Below, piece by piece: positions 47,296 through 55,966 of a stretch of 64,000 nt of DNA. The translations under genes were made by a program, and so were the position numbers. Below the pieces are notes generated by a model, which was given only the letters and a program-made list of their open reading frames with translations, was not told the DNA's origin and ran no database searches. The DNA comes from Moritella sp. 5. GTDB taxonomy: Bacteria; Pseudomonadota; Gammaproteobacteria; Enterobacterales; Moritellaceae. Each line of letters starts with the position of its first letter. Position 1 is the stretch's first letter. Where the stretch lies: assembly GCF_018219455.1 (NCBI RefSeq), contig NZ_CP056122.1, positions 248,001 to 312,000 on the forward strand, in the 5' to 3' direction.

Positions 47296-49956
47296 ATGTC
47301 CGACATCTTAAAGCATGATATAGATCCTATCGAAACGAATGAATGGTTTGAGTCAATTGAATCAGTTATCCGTGAAGAAGGTCTTGAGCGCGCACAGTAT
47401 TTGTTAGAAAAAGTAATTGCAAAAGCACATCAAGACGGTATTGAAATAGGTCAAGGTGGTATCACTACCGATTATATCAATAGCATCCGTACTGAAGACC
47501 AGCCTGCATACCCAGGTGACGAAAAACTAGAACGCCGTATTCGTTCGATTATCCGCTGGAATGCGTTAATGATCGTACTGCGTGCGTCGAAAAAAGAATT
47601 AGATTTGGGTGGCCATATGGCATCATTCCAATCATCTGCTGCACTTTATGATGTATGTTTCAATCACTTTTTCCGTGCACCTACTGAAAAAGATGGTGGT
47701 GATTTAATTTATTACCAAGGTCATATTTCTCCTGGTATTTACGCGCGTTCATTTGTTGAAGGTCGTCTAACTGAAGAACAGCTAGATAATTTCCGTCAAG
47801 AAGTAGATGGTAAAGGTATCCCGTCATATCCACATCCTAAGTTGATGCCTGAATACTGGCAGTTCCCTACAGTATCTATGGGTCTTGGTCCATTTTCTGC
47901 TATCTATCAAGCACGTTTCTTGAAATATCTAGATGGCCGTGGTCTAAAACAAACTGAAGATCAAACTGTATACGCTTTCCTAGGTGATGGCGAGATGGAT
48001 GAACCTGAGTCACGCGGCGCATTATCATTTGCTGCTCGTGAAGGTTTAGACAACTTAGTATTCGTTATTAACTGTAACCTACAGCGCCTAGACGGTCCTG
48101 TTATGGGTAACGGTAAGATCATTCAAGAGCTTGAAGGCGTATTTAAAGGCGCAGGCTGGAATGTGATTAAAGTTGTCTGGGGTGAAGAGTGGGATGAACT
48201 TCTTGCTAAAGACACGTCTGGTAAACTTCTACAGCTAATGAATGAAACTGTGGATGGTGATTACCAAACGTTGAAAGCTAAAGGCGGCGCTTATGTTCGT
48301 GAGCAATTCTTTGGTCGTTACCCTGAAACTGCTGAATTAGTTAAAGACATGACTGATGATGAGATCTACGCACTTAAGCGTGGTGGTCATTCTACCAGTA
48401 AACTTTACGCTGCATATGCACAAGCACAAGCGACAGTTGGTAAGCCTACTGTGATCCTAGCTAAAACTGTAAAAGGTTATGGTATGGGTGAAGCTGCAGA
48501 AGGTAAAAATATCGCGCACGGCGTGAAAAAAATGAAATCGGATGTGCTTAAGCAGTTCCGTGATCGTTTCGATGTACCAGTTGCAGATGAAGACTTGTTA
48601 AATCTTCCATATGTGACGATAGAAGAAGGTACGCCTGAGCATGAATATCTGCATGCTCGTCGTAAAGAACTTAATGGTTATTTACCACAGCGTAAACCAA
48701 CATTCTCTGGTGAACTAGCTATTCCTGAAGTTGATGATTTTGCTGCACTACTTGGTGCTCAAAAACGTGAAATTTCTACAACTATGGCGTATGTTCGTGC
48801 ATTGAACGTGTTACTTAAGCATAAAGGTATTGGCAAAAATGTAGTACCGATTATTGCTGATGAAGCGCGTACATTTGGTATGGAAGGTCTATTCCGTCAA
48901 GTGGGTATCTATAATCCGAAAGGTCAGATATATACACCTCAAGACAGAGAGCTTGTTTCTTATTATAAAGAATCAACGAGTGGTCAAGTACTACAAGAAG
49001 GTATCAACGAACTTGGTGCTATGTCTTCTTGGGTTGCTGCTGCAACATCATACAGTACAAATGATTTACCGATGATCCCATTCTACATCTATTATTCAAT
49101 GTTTGGTTTCCAACGTATCGGTGACTCAGCATGGATGGCAGGTGATCAACAAGCTCGTGGCTTCCTATTAGGTGCTACAGCTGGTCGTACAACATTGAAT
49201 GGTGAAGGTCTTCAACATGAAGATGGTCACAGCTTAATTCAAGCAGGTCTAGTACCTAACTGTGTGGCATATGACCCAACATTCGCTTACGAAGTTGCTA
49301 TTATCTTACAAGACGGTATCCGTCGTATGTATGGTAAAGATCAAGAAAACATCTTCTACTATGTAACGCTAATGAACGAAAACTATGCGCATCATGCTAT
49401 GCCTGAAGGTGCCGAAGACGGTATCCGTAAAGGTATGTATAAGCTAGAAACTTATACTGGCGATAAAGCAAAAGTACAATTATTAAGTTCAGGTACTATC
49501 ATGATACAAGTTCGCGAAGCGGCTCGTATCTTAAGTGAAGATTATGGTATTGGTTCTGATGTTTTCGCTGTAACTTCATTTAATGAACTTGCTCGTGATG
49601 GTCAAGATGTTGAACGTTTCAACATGTTACATCCGGAAGCTGAGAAAAAAGTACCTTATATCACTAGCTTAATGGGTGATGCTCCAGCGATTGCTGCGAC
49701 TGACTACATGAAGAGTTATTCTGATCAAGTACGTGCTTATGTTCCAACGTCATACAAAGTACTTGGTACTGACGGTTTTGGTCGTTCAGACAGCCGTGCA
49801 AACTTACGTCGTCATTTCGAAGTTAACGCGCAATACGTAGTTGTTGCTGCATTATCTGAATTAGTTAAGAAAGGCGAGCTTGAAAATCAAGTTGTTGTTG
49901 ATGCAATTGCAAAATATAACATCGACGCTGATAAATTAAACCCTCTATACGCATAA
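47296..49956 (+). CDS. aceE: Pyruvate dehydrogenase E1 component (homodimeric)
   Basis: E1 decarboxylates pyruvate with thiamine diphosphate and loads acetyl onto the lipoyl domains of E2. The 886-residue length (887 in E. coli) is that of the homodimeric E1 type. The thiamine diphosphate/Mg motif runs from GDGEMDEPESRG to NCN (about residues 230-260). The GHMASFQSSAALYDVCFNHFF and YYSMFGFQRIGD segments match the family. A TAAGGA ribosome-binding site precedes the start. aceF follows after 10 bases. Confidence 0.98.
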   Translation: MSDILKHDIDPIETNEWFESIESVIREEGLERAQYLLEKVIAKAHQDGIEIGQGGITTDYINSIRTEDQPAYPGDEKLERRIRSIIRWNALMIVLRASKKELDLGGHMASFQSSAALYDVCFNHFFRAPTEKDGGDLIYYQGHISPGIYARSFVEGRLTEEQLDNFRQEVDGKGIPSYPHPKLMPEYWQFPTVSMGLGPFSAIYQARFLKYLDGRGLKQTEDQTVYAFLGDGEMDEPESRGALSFAAREGLDNLVFVINCNLQRLDGPVMGNGKIIQELEGVFKGAGWNVIKVVWGEEWDELLAKDTSGKLLQLMNETVDGDYQTLKAKGGAYVREQFFGRYPETAELVKDMTDDEIYALKRGGHSTSKLYAAYAQAQATVGKPTVILAKTVKGYGMGEAAEGKNIAHGVKKMKSDVLKQFRDRFDVPVADEDLLNLPYVTIEEGTPEHEYLHARRKELNGYLPQRKPTFSGELAIPEVDDFAALLGAQKREISTTMAYVRALNVLLKHKGIGKNVVPIIADEARTFGMEGLFRQVGIYNPKGQIYTPQDRELVSYYKESTSGQVLQEGINELGAMSSWVAAATSYSTNDLPMIPFYIYYSMFGFQRIGDSAWMAGDQQARGFLLGATAGRTTLNGEGLQHEDGHSLIQAGLVPNCVAYDPTFAYEVAIILQDGIRRMYGKDQENIFYYVTLMNENYAHHAMPEGAEDGIRKGMYKLETYTGDKAKVQLLSSGTIMIQVREAARILSEDYGIGSDVFAVTSFNELARDGQDVERFNMLHPEAEKKVPYITSLMGDAPAIAATDYMKSYSDQVRAYVPTSYKVLGTDGFGRSDSRANLRRHFEVNAQYVVVAALSELVKKGELENQVVVDAIAKYNIDADKLNPLYA

Positions 49957-49966
49957 GGTATAAAAA

Positions 49967-51550
49967 ATGAGTATTGAAATTTTCGTTCCAGACATTGGTG
50001 ATGATGAAGTAGAAGTAACTGAGATTTCCGTTCAAATCGGAGATACAGTTGCAGAAGAAGATACTTTGCTTACTGTTGAGGGTGACAAAGCGTCTATGGA
50101 AGTACCTGCACCACAAGCAGGTGTAGTACAAGAAATTCGTGTAAATGTTGGTGACACAGTGAAAACTGGTTCATTAGTATTTATCTTTGCTGATGCAGCA
50201 AGCGTAGCTGCTCCGGCTGCAGAGGTTGCTGTTGAAGCCGTTCCTGCACCAGTTGCAGCGGCAGCAGTGCAAGTATTAGAAGTTAACATTCCTGACATCG
50301 GCGACGATGAAGTGGAAGTAACTGAGATTTCAGTTAAAGTTGGCGATACTGTTGCTGAAGAAGACACGTTAATGGCTGTTGAAGGCGATAAAGCTTCAAT
50401 GGAAGTTCCTGCACCATTCGCAGGTGTTGTGAAAGAAATTAAAGCAGCTGTTGGCGATAAAGTAACAACTGGTTCTTTCATCATGACGTTTGAAGTTGCT
50501 GGTGTTGCACCTGTTGCTGCTCCTGTTGTAGCTGAAGCGGCTGCACCTGCTGCAAAAGTTGAAGCGCCGAAAGCTGCTGCTCCAGCTGCTGCAAAAGCAC
50601 CTGAAGCAACTGGTTTCGTTGAAAACGATGCTTACCACCATGCATCACCAGTAGTTCGTCGTCTAGCACGCGAATTCGGTGTTAACTTAGATAAAGTTGG
50701 CGCAACTGGTCGTAAAGGTCGCATCGCGAAAGAAGACGTACAAACTTACGTTAAAAACGCTGTTAAACGTTTAGAATCTGGCGCTACTGGCGGCAATGGT
50801 TCTGGTATGGACGTACTAGCATGGCCGAAAGTTGATTTCGCTAAATTTGGTGAAATCGAAGTAGTTAAGATGACTCGTATCCAGAAGATTTCTGGTCCGA
50901 ACCTGCACCGTAACTGGGTTAAAATCCCACACGTTACACAGTTCGACGAAGCAGACATCACTGAACTAGAAGCATTCCGTAAAGTTGAGAACAACAAACT
51001 TGTTAAGCAAGATAAAGGCTTCAAGATTTCTCCACTTATCTTCATCGTGAAAGCAGTAGCTAAAGCGTTAGCTGATTATCCGAAGTTCAACACTTCAATC
51101 GGCGAAGATGGCGAAAGCATCATTCAGAAGAAATACATCAACGTTGGTGTTGCTGTTGATACACCAAACGGTCTAGTTGTTCCGGTTATCCGTAACGTTG
51201 ACCAGAAAGGTATTTACGAGCTTTGCCAAGATCTTGCTGTTATCTCTAAGAAAGCACGTTCTGGTAAACTGACTTCTTCTGATATGCAAGGCGGTTGTTT
51301 CACAATTTCTAGTCTTGGCGGTATCGGTGGTACTCAATTTACACCAATCGTTAATGCGCCAGAAGTTGCAATTTTAGGCGTATCACGCTCTGAAATTAAA
51401 CCTAAGTGGGATGGCAAAGACTTTGCTCCTCGTCTTATGTTACCAATGGCACTTTCATATGATCACCGCGTGATCGATGGTGCTGACGGTGCTCGTTTTG
51501 TTACAGCATTAAACGGATATCTTTCAGATCTTCGTCAACTAGTACTTTAA
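49967..51550 (+). CDS. aceF: Pyruvate dehydrogenase E2, dihydrolipoyl acetyltransferase (two lipoyl domains)
   Basis: E2 is the core of the pyruvate dehydrogenase complex and transfers acetyl to CoA. The 527-residue protein has two lipoyl domains (about 3-76 and 104-178) with the lipoylated lysines at 41 and 142, each in [11 protein letters not shown]. Ala/Pro-rich linkers follow each. Then come the E1/E3-binding domain (about 220-256, starting [15 protein letters not shown]) and the catalytic domain, with His500 and Asp504 in [11 protein letters not shown]. coli AceF has three lipoyl domains and 630 aa, so this is a two-domain form. lpdA follows after 233 bases. Confidence 0.98.
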   Translation: MSIEIFVPDIGDDEVEVTEISVQIGDTVAEEDTLLTVEGDKASMEVPAPQAGVVQEIRVNVGDTVKTGSLVFIFADAASVAAPAAEVAVEAVPAPVAAAAVQVLEVNIPDIGDDEVEVTEISVKVGDTVAEEDTLMAVEGDKASMEVPAPFAGVVKEIKAAVGDKVTTGSFIMTFEVAGVAPVAAPVVAEAAAPAAKVEAPKAAAPAAAKAPEATGFVENDAYHHASPVVRRLAREFGVNLDKVGATGRKGRIAKEDVQTYVKNAVKRLESGATGGNGSGMDVLAWPKVDFAKFGEIEVVKMTRIQKISGPNLHRNWVKIPHVTQFDEADITELEAFRKVENNKLVKQDKGFKISPLIFIVKAVAKALADYPKFNTSIGEDGESIIQKKYINVGVAVDTPNGLVVPVIRNVDQKGIYELCQDLAVISKKARSGKLTSSDMQGGCFTISSLGGIGGTQFTPIVNAPEVAILGVSRSEIKPKWDGKDFAPRLMLPMALSYDHRVIDGADGARFVTALNGYLSDLRQLVL

Positions 51551-51609
51551 TTTTAATTAAGTAATAGTTTTAGTATTTAATTAAAGAGAAGTTTAAGTAT
51601 TTATTAAGT

Positions 51610-51648
51610 AGAGTTATCGCATTTTTGCAATGTTTTAACTCTTTTAAC
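51610..51648 (+). terminator. weak terminator candidate after aceF
   Basis: AGAGTTA (51610-51616) pairs with TAACTCT (51636-51642) around a 19-base loop, followed by TTTAACTCTTTTTACTT. The stem is AT-rich, so termination would be partial. The 3' side is a tandem TTAACTCTT repeat. Confidence 0.35.
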
Positions 51649-51683
51649 TCTTTTTACTTCTCATTTATTTAACATATATGTAA

Positions 51684-51764
51684 AATTATCTGGAATCGAA
51701 CATCATTACTCAGAAGCGTTAAAATAGAGCCTCTGAGTGAGGTAACCCGCCATTCCAGATAATT
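51684..51764 (+). promoter_or_regulatory. nested inverted repeats in the lpdA leader (candidate structured RNA)
   Basis: AATTATCTGGAAT (51684-51696) is the exact reverse complement of ATTCCAGATAATT (51752-51764), 13 bp. Inside it, ACTCAGA (51708-51714) pairs exactly with TCTGAGT (51732-51738). The element ends 19 bases before the lpdA start, whose ribosome-binding site is GAGG. There is no T-run after either stem. I do not recognise it as a known leader family. Confidence 0.5.
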
Positions 51765-51783
51765 AAATGACAACGAGGTCATA

Positions 51784-53214
51784 ATGAGTAATGAAGTTAA
51801 AGCTCAGGTAGTAGTACTAGGTGCTGGTCCTGCTGGTTATTCTGCTGCATTCCGTGCGGCAGATCTAGGTTTAGAAACTGTAATCATCGAACGTTACAAC
51901 ACCCTAGGTGGTGTTTGTCTTAACGTTGGTTGTATCCCTTCAAAAGCTTTACTACACGTAGCTAAAGTAATTGAAGAAGCAAAATCATTAGCAGATCACG
52001 GTATCGTGTTCGGCGAACCACAAACTGACATCACTAAAATCCGTTCATGGAAAGAAAAAGTTGTTGGTCAATTAACTGGTGGTCTTGGCGGTATGGCTAA
52101 GATGCGTAAAGTTAAAGTGGTTGAAGGTTTAGCACAATTTACTGGCGCTAACACTATTGAAGCAACAGACAGTGACGGTAACGTTACAACTGTTACATTT
52201 GATAATGCAATCATTGCAGCGGGTTCACGTCCAGTTAAACTACCATTCATTCCGCATGAAGATCCACGCGTTTGGGATTCAACTGATGCACTAGAGCTGA
52301 AAGAAGTTCCTGGTAAATTGCTTGTACTTGGTGGTGGTATCATCGGTCTAGAAATGGGTACTGTGTACTCTGCACTAGGTTCTGATATTGACGTTGTTGA
52401 GTTTGCAGATCAATTAGTACCTGCAGCGGATAAAGACATCGTTAAAATTTATGCTAAAGCAGTTAAAAACAAATTTAACGTAATGTTAAGCACAAAAGTA
52501 ACAGCTGTTGACGCAAAAGAAGACGGCCTATATGTTACGTTTGAAGGCAAAAAAGCGCCTGCTGAACCAGTACGTTATGACGCTGTTCTTGTTGCTGTTG
52601 GTCGTGTACCAAACGGTCTAGGCTTAAATGCTGAAAAAGCAGGTATTACTGTAACTGAACGTGGTTTTATTGAAACAAATAAAACGATGAGCACGAACGT
52701 TCCACACATTTATGCAATCGGCGATATCGTTGGTCAACCTATGTTGGCGCATAAAGGTGTGCATGAAGGTCACGTTGCTGCAGAAAACATTGCTGGCAAG
52801 AAACACTTCTTCGATCCTAAAGTTATTCCTTCAATTGCTTACACTGAGCCAGAAATGGCGTGGGCAGGTCTAACTGAGAAAGAAGCGAAAGAGCAAGGCG
52901 TAAACTACGAAGCTGCTGTATTCCCTTGGGCTGCATCAGGTCGTGCGATCGCTTCTGACGCATCTAACGGTATGACTAAGTTATTATTCAACAAAGACAC
53001 TAACCGTATTATCGGTGGTGCTATGGTTGGTACTAACGCTGGTGAATTACTAGGTGAAGTTTGTCTAGCAATTGAAATGGGTTGTGATGCAGAAGATATC
53101 GCATTAACAATTCACGCTCACCCAACGTTACACGAATCAGTTGGTATGGCTGCAGAAATTTATGAAGGTTCTATTACAGATCTTCCTAATGCAAAAGCTG
53201 TGAAGAAAAAATAA
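51784..53214 (+). CDS. lpdA: Dihydrolipoyl dehydrogenase (E3)
   Basis: E3 reoxidises the dihydrolipoyl groups of pyruvate and 2-oxoglutarate dehydrogenases and of glycine cleavage, making NADH. The 476-residue flavoprotein has the FAD motif GAGPAGYSAA (13-22) and the redox disulphide Cys45-Cys50 in GGVCLNVGCIPSK. The NAD motif is LGGGIIGLEMGTVY (about 177-190), and the C-terminal HAHPTLHES carries the catalytic His-Glu. It has its own long leader and a strong terminator, so it can be expressed apart from aceEF, as in E. coli. Confidence 0.98.
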   Translation: MSNEVKAQVVVLGAGPAGYSAAFRAADLGLETVIIERYNTLGGVCLNVGCIPSKALLHVAKVIEEAKSLADHGIVFGEPQTDITKIRSWKEKVVGQLTGGLGGMAKMRKVKVVEGLAQFTGANTIEATDSDGNVTTVTFDNAIIAAGSRPVKLPFIPHEDPRVWDSTDALELKEVPGKLLVLGGGIIGLEMGTVYSALGSDIDVVEFADQLVPAADKDIVKIYAKAVKNKFNVMLSTKVTAVDAKEDGLYVTFEGKKAPAEPVRYDAVLVAVGRVPNGLGLNAEKAGITVTERGFIETNKTMSTNVPHIYAIGDIVGQPMLAHKGVHEGHVAAENIAGKKHFFDPKVIPSIAYTEPEMAWAGLTEKEAKEQGVNYEAAVFPWAASGRAIASDASNGMTKLLFNKDTNRIIGGAMVGTNAGELLGEVCLAIEMGCDAEDIALTIHAHPTLHESVGMAAEIYEGSITDLPNAKAVKKK

Positions 53215-53242
53215 TTTAGCGATTTAATCGTTAATATTAGAG

Positions 53243-53267
53243 AGCGACCTTAGGGTCGCTTTTTTTA
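53243..53267 (+). terminator. intrinsic terminator of lpdA
   Basis: AGCGACC (53243-53249) pairs with GGTCGCT (53254-53260), followed directly by TTTTTTT. It lies about 28 bases after the lpdA stop. Confidence 0.92.
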
Positions 53268-53313
53268 TACCTGAAATTAGGTTTTTTAAAACAGGTGCTG
53301 CTAATATAGTTAA

Positions 53314-53330
53314 GTTATATGTAATATAAC
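53314..53330 (+). repeat. inverted repeat upstream of the patatin gene
   Basis: GTTATAT (53314-53320) and ATATAAC (53324-53330) form a perfect 7+3+7 palindrome about 53 bases before the patatin gene. It could be a protein-binding operator near the promoter. Confidence 0.35.
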
Positions 53331-53382
53331 CAGTTGTCCCCATTGGATGCGATGGATTAATTTTTAGGATTGTCATCAAGAT

Positions 53383-55689
53383 ATGGTACAGATTAAACGG
53401 ATTTTTGGTTCTTCATTTAACATGCTGAATGGGTTATTACTCGTTTTCATCAGCCTGCACTTAAATACTGCAATTGCCGCAGAAACAGCTTTAGATCGTG
53501 GTCATAACAATGAACAGCAACGGCCTAAAATTGGTCTGGCATTGAGTGGTGGTGGTGCTAAAGGTGCTGCGCATTTAGGGGTTATTAAATATTTAGAAAA
53601 AAATAATATCCCTATCGATTATATAGCGGGTACCAGTATGGGCTCGTTTATTGGTGGCATGTATGCCATGGGGCGCTCATCTGCGCAAATTGAAGCTATG
53701 CTAGCAGAGTATGATTGGAGCCAAGGTTACAATGATGACGTACCACGTGATGCTCTCTCGGTAAGAGAAAAGCAGCGCCAAGATTCCTTTCAATTGCAAA
53801 CCAATATTGGCTTTGATGGCACTAGTGTGGAATACCCATCAGGTTTTGTCCAAGGTCAAGGCATGGGCAAGCTATTACGTTTATCAACGAACAGTTTGCC
53901 TTATGTACGTCATTTTGACTTATTACCGATCCCTTATCGTGCGGTCGCTACCAATATTGAAACCATGAGCGAAGTGGTATTAGAGCGTGGTGATTTGTCC
54001 AAAGTGATGCAGGCGAGTATGTCTATTCCCGGTGCGTTAACCCCTGTGTTTATTGAAGGTCAGTATCTTGTCGATGGTGGTATGGTGAATAATTTACCTA
54101 TATCGGTATTACAAGATATGGGGGCGGATATTATTATTGCGGTTGATATCGGCTCTCAGCTTTATCGCGAAGAGGAGATCACCAGCGCTTTTCTTATCTT
54201 TGATCAGCTATCGAGCTCGATGACACGTACCAGTGCCAATGAACAGATATTGAAACTATCCGAACAAGATATTTTGCTCAGTCCTGAAATTGACGGTATT
54301 GGCACTGCAGATTTTGATTTGATGTTAGATGCGGTGGATCGTGGTGAAAAGTCTGCGCAGAGTGCGAGTGCTAAATTAATGGGTTTGTCGTTATCTGATG
54401 ACGATTACGCATTATATCAACAACAAAAGGCAGTTAAAAAACAACAGTTGGCACAAATTGATATTATTCAAATCAATGATATCGACATCACCACTGATAC
54501 CCGTTTAAGTCCCAAGGTGATTGAAAATAAATTAAACTTAAAACGTGGGGATAAGATCACAGTTGCTGAATTAGAGACGCAAATTGATGTGCTTTATGCA
54601 TTAAATTTATTTCAAAAAGTCGATTACAGCATTACTGAAAAAGAGGGTGTCCATGACCTACATATCAACGTAGTAGAGAAAAGTTGGGGACCAGGCTATG
54701 TTGATTTTAAATTTAATATTCAAGAGTCAACTACCAGTGATGACCGTCAGCAAATTGGCTTACAATACATACTAACGGATTTAAACCGATTGGGTGCGGA
54801 ATGGCGCTCTGAGTTAGTGTATGGCACGGATTCTAATATCAGTACCGAATTTTATTCACCGATTGATTATAACCAAAACTTCTTTTTTAAATCGGGGATA
54901 AGACTAGAAGACTATGAAAGTAAGTTATACCTAAGCTCAATAAATGATCCTGAACTCAAGCCTGTTAATTCTAGTTTTGAATATTTTGTTGTGACCACAG
55001 AACAAATCAATGTTTATGCAGAGCTCGGTATTATTCCTTTTGATTGGGCGCAAATTGCGGTTGGTAGTTATTATCAAACTGGTAATGCAGACATCGAGGG
55101 TTCCAGTATCAATACTAATTTTGATAGCCAGGGGTGGTATTTACAGACGCGCTTAGACTCGTTCGATAATATCTCTTTTCCAACGAAAGGCTTTAAGCTC
55201 GATTCTGATATATACATAGATACAAGTGACTACTTTAATAGTAGTGAAAACAACGTGTTCTTCAGCCTAGATTGGCGTAATGCAATGTCATTTAATCGCT
55301 CGACCTTTGAATTTAAAGCGTCGATGGCAAGTTATGATGGCCCTCCTATTTCACCAACATTTGAAGTGGGACTCGGTGGTTTCCAAAACCTCTCGGGTTA
55401 TGGCATTAACGAGATCACGGGTAATTATAAAGGTTTAGTTGCTCTAATCTATCGACATCGTTTATTGGATAACAATTTTGGCGCATTCTCATTCCCGCTT
55501 TATCTGGGCGCGTCCATCGAACGAGGGAATGTATGGAATGATAAAGATGACATCAGCTTTGATTCAACCATTTCTGCGGGTAGTGTATTTATAGCCTTAG
55601 ACACGGGCATAGGTCCTGTGATGTTCTCTTACGGTTATGCTGAAGGTGGACACGCTTCTGGTTATCTCTTTATTGGTAATAATTTCTAA
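53383..55689 (+). CDS. Patatin-like phospholipase with BamA-type barrel (type Vd autotransporter, PlpD-like)
   Basis: This 768-residue protein has a signal peptide (about 1-33, ending IAA), a patatin lipase domain (about 48-250), one POTRA-like domain (about 355-430) and a C-terminal outer-membrane beta-barrel of the Omp85 type (about 440-768, ending in Phe). The lipase active site is complete: oxyanion loop GGGAKG at 56-61, nucleophile Ser85 in GTSMG, and Asp231 in DGG. This order is that of Pseudomonas PlpD, the founding type Vd secreted lipase. Whether the lipase is released or remains at the surface cannot be told. It stands alone between the lpdA terminator and acnB. A second ATG at codon 14 is an alternative start. 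Confidence 0.93.
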   Translation: MVQIKRIFGSSFNMLNGLLLVFISLHLNTAIAAETALDRGHNNEQQRPKIGLALSGGGAKGAAHLGVIKYLEKNNIPIDYIAGTSMGSFIGGMYAMGRSSAQIEAMLAEYDWSQGYNDDVPRDALSVREKQRQDSFQLQTNIGFDGTSVEYPSGFVQGQGMGKLLRLSTNSLPYVRHFDLLPIPYRAVATNIETMSEVVLERGDLSKVMQASMSIPGALTPVFIEGQYLVDGGMVNNLPISVLQDMGADIIIAVDIGSQLYREEEITSAFLIFDQLSSSMTRTSANEQILKLSEQDILLSPEIDGIGTADFDLMLDAVDRGEKSAQSASAKLMGLSLSDDDYALYQQQKAVKKQQLAQIDIIQINDIDITTDTRLSPKVIENKLNLKRGDKITVAELETQIDVLYALNLFQKVDYSITEKEGVHDLHINVVEKSWGPGYVDFKFNIQESTTSDDRQQIGLQYILTDLNRLGAEWRSELVYGTDSNISTEFYSPIDYNQNFFFKSGIRLEDYESKLYLSSINDPELKPVNSSFEYFVVTTEQINVYAELGIIPFDWAQIAVGSYYQTGNADIEGSSINTNFDSQGWYLQTRLDSFDNISFPTKGFKLDSDIYIDTSDYFNSSENNVFFSLDWRNAMSFNRSTFEFKASMASYDGPPISPTFEVGLGGFQNLSGYGINEITGNYKGLVALIYRHRLLDNNFGAFSFPLYLGASIERGNVWNDKDDISFDSTISAGSVFIALDTGIGPVMFSYGYAEGGHASGYLFIGNNF

Positions 55690-55860
55690 ATACGCGTTAG
55701 CACTATTCATATGAATTAACTCTTCTTTTTACACCATAAGTTTGATGAATGTTGAGTATTGATGTAAAAATGCTTCTGCACTTGCTGCTTTAATTTTAAT
55801 TTTAGGTTAAAAATGTTATATTTGTGAACACTCTGCAAGAGGCCTTAACTTTATTATCGC

Positions 55861-55893
55861 TGAGTTCACATCAATAACCGTTGAATTCACATC
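55861..55893 (+). repeat. 21-bp-spaced direct repeat upstream of acnB
   Basis: TGAGTTCACATC (55861-55872) and TGAATTCACATC (55882-55893) differ at one base and start 21 bases apart, two helical turns. They lie about 75-105 bases before the acnB start and look like tandem binding sites for a regulator on one DNA face. I cannot name the regulator. Confidence 0.45.
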
Positions 55894-55966
55894 GCAAATG
55901 AATAGGTTAAGGTTACATATAACAAGGATGTCCACCATGGGTGGCATAAACTAAGAGGAATGAGTC

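Noticed and set aside
50032-50669. Low-complexity minus-strand ORFs rich in Ser/Thr or Gln
   Set aside because: These are complements of the Ala/Pro-rich linkers and lipoyl domains of aceF. Not genes.
51684-51764. The lpdA leader repeat as a transposable MITE
   Set aside because: No target-site duplication is evident next to the arms, and I noticed no second copy in the window. A leader RNA is preferred, though a genome-wide copy count would decide.
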